A stretch of 41,684 nt of DNA from Bacteroidota bacterium (lineage in GTDB: Bacteria; Bacteroidota; Ignavibacteria; Ignavibacteriales; Ignavibacteriaceae): positions 1 to 41,684 of the forward strand of contig JAKIZM010000027.1 in assembly GCA_022708025.1 (NCBI GenBank), read 5' to 3'. The notes beneath the pieces were generated by a model, which saw only the letters and a program-made list of their open reading frames with translations, was not told the DNA's origin and ran no database searches. The position numbers and the translations under genes are program-made. Below, piece by piece: positions 36,077 to 41,684 of this stretch. The stretch's first letter is position 1. Each line of letters opens with the position of its first letter.

Positions 36077-37429
36077 ATGCTGTTCAATATTTTTCAGAAA
36101 TATAAAGACGATATAATAAGCACTTTCAAGTTAGCCTATCCGGTAATGATAGGTCAGCTTGGAATTATTATGATGGGTGTTGTTGATAGCATAATGGTTG
36201 GTTCACTTGGTTCTATCCAGCTTGCAGCAGCTTCTCTTGGGAACAGTTTGGTATTCTTAATTCTGATAATTGGAATTGGTTCATCTGCTGTTGTAACTCC
36301 TTTAATAGCTATTCTACTAGGTGCAAAAAGAATTTCTGAGTGCGGAGTTTATTTCAGACAGTCATTATTTGTTAACATTGTTATTTCGATTGTAATGATT
36401 GCAGTCATTTTTATCGGCATTAATTTTCTTGGCTATCTTAATCAACCGACTGAAGTAATAAAATACGCAGTTATTTATATGGGCATAGTTGGTCTTTCAG
36501 CTTTACCATTAATGATTTACCAAACTTATAAACAATTTATTGAAGGCTTTTCAATTATGAAGCCTGCAATGATAATAGCTTTACTGGCAAATATTATTAA
36601 CGCATTTACAAACTGGATTTTAATTTTCGGAAAGTTCGGTTTTCCTGCACTTGGATTAGCCGGTGCTGCCTGGGCAACTTTTGCGTCGCGGATATTTATG
36701 GCAGTTGCGATTATAATTTATGTTTTAAACAATAAAAAGTTTAAAGATTTTGATGTCAGGTTTCATTTCCGTGGTTTAAATTTCAAAGTGATCAAAAAGA
36801 TTCTGCAATTAGGAGTGCCAAGCGGATTCCAACATTTTTTTGAAGTTGGTGCATTTTCAATTGCGGTAATTATGATCGGTTGGATTGGTGCAAATGAACT
36901 TGCAGCACATCAGATAGCACTTAATTTAGCTTCAATAACTTTTATGATTGTTCTTGGAATTTCACAAGCTTCAAGTATTCGCGTTGGTTATGCAATGGGC
37001 GAGCGAGATGTTAAATCTATAAGAAGAGCCGGATTTACTGCAATAACTCTTGGTGCAAGTATTATGTCTCTTTCAGGTTTGACATTTGTTTTATTAAATC
37101 GTTTTTTACCATCGCTTTACATTGATGATCAGAATGTAATAGAAATTGCTTCAAGACTTTTGATAATTGCTGCATTGTTCCAGCTTTCTGACGGCACTCA
37201 GGCGGTTGGTATTGGTGTGCTTAGAGGTTTGACAGATATTAAAGGTCCAACAATAATTACTTTTACAGCTTACTGGATAATCAGTTTACCGGTTGCGTAT
37301 TTATTGGCATTTGTTTTCAAACTCGGTGTTGAAGGAATCTGGATCGGTTTATTGATTGGCTTAACAGTAGCAGCAGTTTTCCTTACGATCAGATTTAATT
37401 ACAAAAGTAAAAAGATAATACAACTTTAA
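36077..37429 (+). CDS. MATE family efflux transporter
   Basis: A 450-aa inner-membrane protein with twelve predicted helices in two six-helix halves, of the NorM/DinF type. First half: LAYPVMIGQLGIIMMGVVDS and MVGSLGSIQLAAASLGNSLV. Second half: LGVPSGFQHFFEVGAFSIAV and ELAAHQIALNLASITFMIVL, then FQLSDGTQAVGIGVLRGLTD. Such transporters export cationic drugs or metabolites by Na+ or H+ antiport. The ion and substrate cannot be told from sequence. It overlaps the convergent eIF2B-like gene by 4 nt. Confidence 0.93.
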   Translation: MLFNIFQKYKDDIISTFKLAYPVMIGQLGIIMMGVVDSIMVGSLGSIQLAAASLGNSLVFLILIIGIGSSAVVTPLIAILLGAKRISECGVYFRQSLFVNIVISIVMIAVIFIGINFLGYLNQPTEVIKYAVIYMGIVGLSALPLMIYQTYKQFIEGFSIMKPAMIIALLANIINAFTNWILIFGKFGFPALGLAGAAWATFASRIFMAVAIIIYVLNNKKFKDFDVRFHFRGLNFKVIKKILQLGVPSGFQHFFEVGAFSIAVIMIGWIGANELAAHQIALNLASITFMIVLGISQASSIRVGYAMGERDVKSIRRAGFTAITLGASIMSLSGLTFVLLNRFLPSLYIDDQNVIEIASRLLIIAALFQLSDGTQAVGIGVLRGLTDIKGPTIITFTAYWIISLPVAYLLAFVFKLGVEGIWIGLLIGLTVAAVFLTIRFNYKSKKIIQL

Positions 37430-38178
37430 TCAGTAATGATCTTAGTAATTAATCTCTTTTCAACCATTTCAAACTCATCAGGCAGATTAGTTATTTGTTT
37501 TGTAATAAGTTTACTTTTGCTTGCCAAAACATAAACGGGAATTCGCTCATACTTCGCTAAAATTGCTAACATTCTGCTTCCAGTTTTGTTTACAATCGAT
37601 CCATTTTTTAATACCTGGTCTGCTCCAAGAATAACTGCATCAATTTGTTTTATAATCTTACCTGTTGATGCTTCAGTTATTAACTGATTTTTAATTTTGT
37701 TTCGTTTTAATTCTTCAGATAATAATTTGCCCTCATTCTTTGGCCGAGATTCACTTACAAACACTTTTATTTTTTTATTTTCTTTCTTTAATAGTTTAAA
37801 TATTTCGATCAATGTCTTGCTGTGTGAGATAGTTAAAAATATGTTGTGTTTCAACAATTCTGTTTCAGCATTTTCAAAAATTATTTTATAAACATCCCCT
37901 TCAATTGCTCTGTAAACAGCAATCAGGACATTAACTGTTATATAGTTATTTTCTTTTAACTGAATTTGTAAATCATTAATTATTTCAATGATAGCAGGGA
38001 AGTGTGGAAATTTTTTCCTGGCTGATAGTAATGCAGATTTTAGTTTGGTTGGATCTTTACGATTTTCATATAGATAATCCAAAAATCTTTTTAAAATTTC
38101 ACTTGATCCGTGGACTTTGTCGTTAAGAATGCTGTTGAGTGAAATCTTTTTATTTTCGTTTTTAGAAATCGTAGTCAT
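37426..38178 (-). CDS. eIF2B-like / ribose-1,5-bisphosphate isomerase-like protein
   Basis: A 250-aa protein of the eIF2B alpha/beta/delta, MtnA and ribose-1,5-bisphosphate isomerase superfamily. The C-terminal Rossmann-like half has KVFVSESRPKNEGKLLSEEL, IDAVILGADQVLKNGSIVNK and GSRMLAILAKYERIPVYVLA. Superfamily members isomerise sugar phosphates; the Asp in GADQV and the Ser-Arg-Pro phosphate motif are kept. A helical N-terminal domain precedes it, as in archaeal members. The exact substrate is unknown. Its start overlaps the end of the exonuclease gene by 17 nt, so the two are cotranscribed. Confidence 0.82.
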   Translation of the reverse strand: MTTISKNENKKISLNSILNDKVHGSSEILKRFLDYLYENRKDPTKLKSALLSARKKFPHFPAIIEIINDLQIQLKENNYITVNVLIAVYRAIEGDVYKIIFENAETELLKHNIFLTISHSKTLIEIFKLLKKENKKIKVFVSESRPKNEGKLLSEELKRNKIKNQLITEASTGKIIKQIDAVILGADQVLKNGSIVNKTGSRMLAILAKYERIPVYVLASKSKLITKQITNLPDEFEMVEKRLITKIITD

Positions 38179-39883
38179 AAGTCGGGTCTTTTTTTATTTG
38201 GATCTCTTTTTCATCGTCAGTAGATATTTTATCTGATTCCTGACTAATAGTCTTAAATAGTTCTTCTTTGGATTGATAATCTTTCAAATAAAAAACTCTA
38301 ACCTGATTTCGGTTTTTTATCAGCCAGTTAAGAGTAATTTTCATCTTTTCAAGATCTTCATCTGTTGGATTTAATGAATGATTTATTGTGCTGTTATAAT
38401 AGTCATCCAATGCTTGTTCAAATTTATCTTTTTTATCGTGAAGATATTTTCTTATATAAATTTTCCCTTCAAGCATTAACACAAAATCATTTTCAAATCT
38501 TGAGGTGATCTCAAATAAAACATTTGCTTTGTTAACCGGTTCGGCAAGAATAGATGATTTATGTGTTTGATCAAGAATAAAATCTACTAATCCCTTAATC
38601 TCAGCGGCTTGTTCATATTTTTGTTTTTCTGAATATTCTTTCATTTTGTTTAAAAGTCTATCCAGAACAGATTGGCGTTTACCATAAAGAAAATCATAAA
38701 CTTTATTCAATTCATTTTTATACAGGTTTTCATCATCATTTTCACAAGGTCCTGTGCATCTGTGGATATCGTAAAGAAAACAGGTTCTTTTCTTATTAAA
38801 TTCTTTATCAGTGCATTCTCTTAATTCAAATGTTTTGTTAATAAAATCAAGAGTTTCAATAGCTTTTTTACGGGAAATAAACAATCCAAAATAATCATTA
38901 CCATCAAAATCAAAATGATTTGTCAATTCCAGAGTCGGATATTTATGAGCTTTATTTATTCTTAAAAAATACTTATTGCCGAATTTTCTTAATTGAGCAT
39001 TATGTTTTGGTTCAAGAATTTTTATTGTCTCAGCTTCAGTCAATAAAGCAGTAAGTTCTGTGTTTGTTATTATATGTTTTAATCTGACTGCCTGTTTAAC
39101 AATCTTTTGAGATTTTCTTAATGCAGAAGGTGAAAAATAACTTTTAACACGATCTCTGATCGACTTAGCTTTGCCAACATAAATTATTTCATCTTTCTTA
39201 TTTGTGAAATAATATATTCCCGGTGCGTTAGGTAATGAGAGATAATCTTCCTGTAACTCCTTTTTTACATTTGTTAAATAATTATTCTGATAACCTTTCT
39301 GATAAGTTAATAATTCACCGACAGTTTTGATTTTATCTTTTTCCTGAAGTTCTTTAATCATCTTCATCAGAACTTTTGCAGTTATTTCAGCATCGCCAAG
39401 CGCTCTGTGTGCATTTTTATTTTTCAGATTAAGATGATCAGCTACTGATGAAAGTGATTTACTTTTTAAATCCGGATATATATTTCTTGCAAGCTTTAAA
39501 GTGCAGCAGGATTCATCACTTAAAAATTCTCTTCCGCTTAACATAAATTCAGTATTAAGAAATGATGAATCAAATGTAAAATTATGTGCTGTCAGAACGG
39601 TGTTATCTATAAAATTAATAACCTCATCAACAACTTCAGAAAATGTTGGTGCTCCGATAACATCATCATTATCAATTCCGGTTAGAGATGTTATAAATGT
39701 TGGTATATATGTTTGCGGATTGATTAAATAATGGAGCTTATCAACTATCTTTAAACCCTCAACTTTAACAATTGCAATTTCAATAATCCGGTTTTTATTA
39801 GCCGATAAACCTGTTGTCTCAACGTCTAAAACACTAAATGAAGCTTTATCTAACGGTGTTGCTAAAATATTATCGTATTGCAT
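38162..39883 (-). CDS. DnaQ-like exonuclease / GIY-YIG / UVR fusion
   Basis: A 573-aa nuclease with two catalytic domains. Residues 14-175 form a DEDDh 3'-5' exonuclease of the Pol III epsilon type: ExoI D20-VE22, ExoII H100-NFTFD105, ExoIII H159-RALGD164. Residues 217-300 form a GIY-YIG endonuclease (PGIYYF, IIYVGKAKSIRDRVKSYF) as in the N-terminus of UvrC/Cho. A Cys cluster (C368, C376, C380) resembles UvrC, and a UVR motif lies at 412-436. The UvrC RNase H and HhH domains are absent. Such fusions are known in Bacteroidota and Actinobacteria; the role is probably DNA repair. Confidence 0.92.
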   Translation of the reverse strand: MQYDNILATPLDKASFSVLDVETTGLSANKNRIIEIAIVKVEGLKIVDKLHYLINPQTYIPTFITSLTGIDNDDVIGAPTFSEVVDEVINFIDNTVLTAHNFTFDSSFLNTEFMLSGREFLSDESCCTLKLARNIYPDLKSKSLSSVADHLNLKNKNAHRALGDAEITAKVLMKMIKELQEKDKIKTVGELLTYQKGYQNNYLTNVKKELQEDYLSLPNAPGIYYFTNKKDEIIYVGKAKSIRDRVKSYFSPSALRKSQKIVKQAVRLKHIITNTELTALLTEAETIKILEPKHNAQLRKFGNKYFLRINKAHKYPTLELTNHFDFDGNDYFGLFISRKKAIETLDFINKTFELRECTDKEFNKKRTCFLYDIHRCTGPCENDDENLYKNELNKVYDFLYGKRQSVLDRLLNKMKEYSEKQKYEQAAEIKGLVDFILDQTHKSSILAEPVNKANVLFEITSRFENDFVLMLEGKIYIRKYLHDKKDKFEQALDDYYNSTINHSLNPTDEDLEKMKITLNWLIKNRNQVRVFYLKDYQSKEELFKTISQESDKISTDDEKEIQIKKDPTYDYDF

Positions 39884-39914
39884 ACAATCTAGTAATACAC
39901 TTTCACTACATATT

Positions 39915-40772
39915 TTAAGATACTATTGAATTCTTTAATTCAAATAAAGAATAATTTTTTACTTCCTTAGCTTTAAAATCGTAATTTGAAATAAATAGTT
40001 CTTTCCCAATTTGATTAGAATCTTTTGAAACATTACGCATTCCATAAGTTAAGTCCCAAGTTTTAATATTAGCAAAAGAAAATAAATTTCTAATATATTT
40101 GCTGTCATCATAAGTAATTAACCATTTATGTTTAGTTTGTTTAATTACATTTGCAAATCTTTCATGATCGAAAGTTTTATGCAGATTCCCGTTTTTGCCA
40201 TATAATGCTGACTTTGTAGCAGAATAGTAAGGCGGATCAAGAAATAAAAATACATCATCGCCAGCATTTGAAATAACTTCTTCATAATCGAGATTAGTAA
40301 TTCTGGTATTGATTAAAATCTTTGAAAGAGCTTTAACTCTTTCAATACTTGATTCAGTAAACCTTTTATGAAAAGCAGCTTGAGAAAAACCACCGCTTTC
40401 TGTAGTTCCAGAAAATGTAATTCTGTTAAAGATAAAAAATGCTGCAGCTTTTTTTATTTTATCAAATGAATTAATATTTGCTAACAAAAATCTATGTAAT
40501 TCTTTCCCATCTGGATATTTAGAACGAAATTCAAGAATAGATTCAATTAGTTTATTTGGATTCTCTTTACACTCACTCCAAAAATGATAAAGATTTGTGT
40601 AGATATCGTTTATCCAAAAAGTTTTGGAAGAGAATTTTTGTTTTAAATAAATAAATACTGAACCACCGCCGACGAAAGGCTCCCGAAATTCTTTAAAATT
40701 CGGTATTAGTTTCGATATAGGGTCTATAGCTTTACTTTTACCACCTGGATATCTGAGAGGACTTTTAATCAT
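39915..40772 (-). CDS. D12-class DNA adenine N6-methyltransferase
   Basis: A 285-aa alpha-class (Dam/DpnM-like) methyltransferase that looks complete. Motif X is SPLRYPGGKSKAI (4-16), the AdoMet-binding motif I is EPFVGGGSVFIY (31-42), and the catalytic motif IV is LDPPYYSA (178-185). The target site cannot be read. The ATG at 40772 is one base after the stop of the upstream methyltransferase-like gene (TGAAATGA), so translation is coupled. A longer frame to 40865 lies inside that gene and lacks family resemblance. It may be a restriction-modification modifier or an orphan. Confidence 0.92.
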   Translation of the reverse strand: MIKSPLRYPGGKSKAIDPISKLIPNFKEFREPFVGGGSVFIYLKQKFSSKTFWINDIYTNLYHFWSECKENPNKLIESILEFRSKYPDGKELHRFLLANINSFDKIKKAAAFFIFNRITFSGTTESGGFSQAAFHKRFTESSIERVKALSKILINTRITNLDYEEVISNAGDDVFLFLDPPYYSATKSALYGKNGNLHKTFDHERFANVIKQTKHKWLITYDDSKYIRNLFSFANIKTWDLTYGMRNVSKDSNQIGKELFISNYDFKAKEVKNYSLFELKNSIVS

Positions 40773-40773
40773 T

Positions 40774-41475
40774 TCAAACGCCCTCAATAATAACTTCAAA
40801 ATTATTTGCTTTTGCTTCTTGGAAAAGTTTCTCGATAATCTCCTGATTGCTTTTACTAAAATCACAAGCAGAATTAAATTCTTTTATTTCACGAGCTGAA
40901 CTTTTTGAAGTTATCTTACCCAAAACATTCGTCATTTCCCAAAGCGTTTTATGCCAATTATTATTTTGAAATTCATTTTTATCAATTTTAGAAAGTTCAC
41001 GAATCTCTTTTGATATAGAACGATAATCAAATTTGCCTTTCTGGAAAATAATGATACTCTCTAGAAGATTATCTGGATAATAATACATAGGAAATGGATT
41101 TTGTAATATTACCCCGCTTCTCTTACTTATTCTTAAATAGCCATCTGGTTTTTTCCAAATAATTCTATCACGATAACGAAAACCAGCATCTTGAAATATT
41201 TTTGTAGCATCAGCAACAATAGGATATTTTAATCCATTTACTAACATATCATCAATATTTAAAACGAAAATTCTTCCTTCTGCTAATACCCTATATGCCT
41301 CAATTGCAAATTTTCTAAGAACACCTAGATATTGCTCATAACTTGCAAACAAACCATCATAATCAAATGGAGCGTTGTAATAAGGAGGTGAAGTTACGAT
41401 TAATTGTATGCTGCATTCATCAAGGTCTCCCATTTCCATACAATTACCAAATATTATTTTATGTTTTGTGTTCAT
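40774..41475 (-). CDS. TSPPY DNA methyltransferase-like protein lacking motif I
   Basis: A 233-aa protein. Residues 7-110 match the start of a beta-class N4/N6 DNA methyltransferase: IIFGNCMEMGDLDECSIQLI, the catalytic motif IV VTSPPYYNAPFDYDG (27-41), VLNIDDM and IIWKKPDG. In this class the AdoMet motif (DPFxGSGTT) comes near the C-terminus. Here the protein reaches WEMTNVLGKIT and then ends within about 50 residues of unrelated polar sequence, without HPAxFP or FxGSG. I checked the other frames of that stretch and found no continuation. ATG at 41475 is preferred to the GTG at 41490. Possibly inactive, or a half needing a partner. Confidence 0.8.
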   Translation of the reverse strand: MNTKHKIIFGNCMEMGDLDECSIQLIVTSPPYYNAPFDYDGLFASYEQYLGVLRKFAIEAYRVLAEGRIFVLNIDDMLVNGLKYPIVADATKIFQDAGFRYRDRIIWKKPDGYLRISKRSGVILQNPFPMYYYPDNLLESIIIFQKGKFDYRSISKEIRELSKIDKNEFQNNNWHKTLWEMTNVLGKITSKSSAREIKEFNSACDFSKSNQEIIEKLFQEAKANNFEVIIEGV

Positions 41476-41565
41476 AAAAAGTAAATACACAATGAATATT
41501 AGAAAAAGAAAGATTTATTCTTAAATTAAGAAAAATCTTTAACAATATGTTGCTGTTAATGAAAC

Positions 41566-41629
41566 TCTTAAATCCGAAATAGAAATACAGAAAGGACTAT
41601 TTAAATATCAAAAAAAGGGATAAATTAGA
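41566..41629. repeat. Right copy of the 64-bp inverted repeat
   Basis: The exact reverse complement of 1-64. It lies 90 bp upstream of the methyltransferase-like gene and directly next to the terminator at 41631-41656. Read on the minus strand, it has the same layout as the left copy: repeat, about 85-90 bp, then a gene. Confidence 0.9.
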
Positions 41630-41630
41630 G

Positions 41631-41656
41631 AAAAAAATATTCACCAATTGGGTGAA
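41631..41656 (-). terminator. Terminator of a gene beyond the right edge
   Basis: The stem TTCACC (41640-41645) with GGTGAA (41651-41656) has a 5-nt loop. On the minus strand it is followed by TATTTTTTT. It would end a minus-strand transcript entering from beyond 41684, so the methyltransferase genes probably have their own promoter in 41476-41630. Confidence 0.65.
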
Positions 41657-41684
41657 ATAAATTTTCAACAATACTTATTCTTCA

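Noticed and set aside
40773..40865. 31-residue N-terminal extension of the D12 methyltransferase
   Set aside because: It lies inside the upstream gene, and the family starts at about motif X, which the coupled ATG at 40772 supplies.

Overview
The window is AT-rich DNA that looks like a member of the Ignavibacteria / Chlorobi side of the Bacteroidota (FCB) group. This is an inference from four traits: type IX secretion (T9SS)-style C-terminal tails and a PorV-like protein; a DUF2851 protein; several genes with TTG starts and little Shine-Dalgarno signal; and promoter-like motifs of the Bacteroidota form TTTG-N19..21-TAnnTTTG, the best of them in front of pyrG. The content is mostly chromosomal. 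The window begins exactly at one copy of a 64-bp sequence whose perfect reverse complement lies 55 bp from the other end, so it may be a whole contig broken at a repeat.

Layout. (1) 150-3298: pyrG and a periplasmic TPR protein. (2) 3371-11720: a tight run purN-purH-mreB-mreC-mreD-PBP2-rodA-pyrF that joins late purine synthesis, the rod-shape (elongasome) machinery and the last step of UMP synthesis. (3) 11816-16447: a DUF2851 protein, a bifunctional nuclease with a UVR tail, the electron-transfer flavoprotein pair etfB-etfA, clpS and a small SET-domain protein. (4) 16823-20812: a four-gene cluster of a 4-haem periplasmic cytochrome, an outer-membrane beta-barrel, a 14-haem cytochrome and a lipoprotein cytochrome with seven haem sites. 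It has the gene set of a porin-cytochrome conduit for extracellular electron transfer and ends in a strong terminator. (5) 30634-21044, minus strand: an FG-GAP repeat protein with a T9SS-like tail, then an operon of a TonB-dependent receptor, a large T9SS-like cargo protein and a PorV-like barrel.

(6) 31011-31719: two intact tRNA-Ser genes (GGA and CGA) flank a tandem 244/245-bp duplication. The duplication carries a hybrid tRNA-Ser pseudogene and a second tRNA remnant. Both are interrupted in the T-loop, between C56 and G57, by a 29/30-bp double-hairpin element. (7) 32313-35623: a corrinoid protein, a MetH-type reactivation-domain protein, a homocysteine methyltransferase and a convergent UroD-like methyltransferase. 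Together these are a methionine synthase in pieces, without the folate-binding module. (8) 36077-39883: a MATE transporter, an eIF2B-like protein and a DnaQ exonuclease/GIY-YIG/UVR fusion. (9) 39915-41475: a D12-class adenine methyltransferase translationally coupled to a TSPPY methyltransferase-like protein that lacks the AdoMet-binding motif expected at its C-terminus. No restriction enzyme is visible, but a terminator at the right edge shows another minus-strand gene beyond it.

The points most worth a second look are the T-loop insertions in the tRNA-Ser copies, the split methionine synthase with a UroD-like partner, the 25-haem conduit cluster, and the motif I-less methyltransferase. No CRISPR array, insertion sequence, prophage or rRNA was seen.
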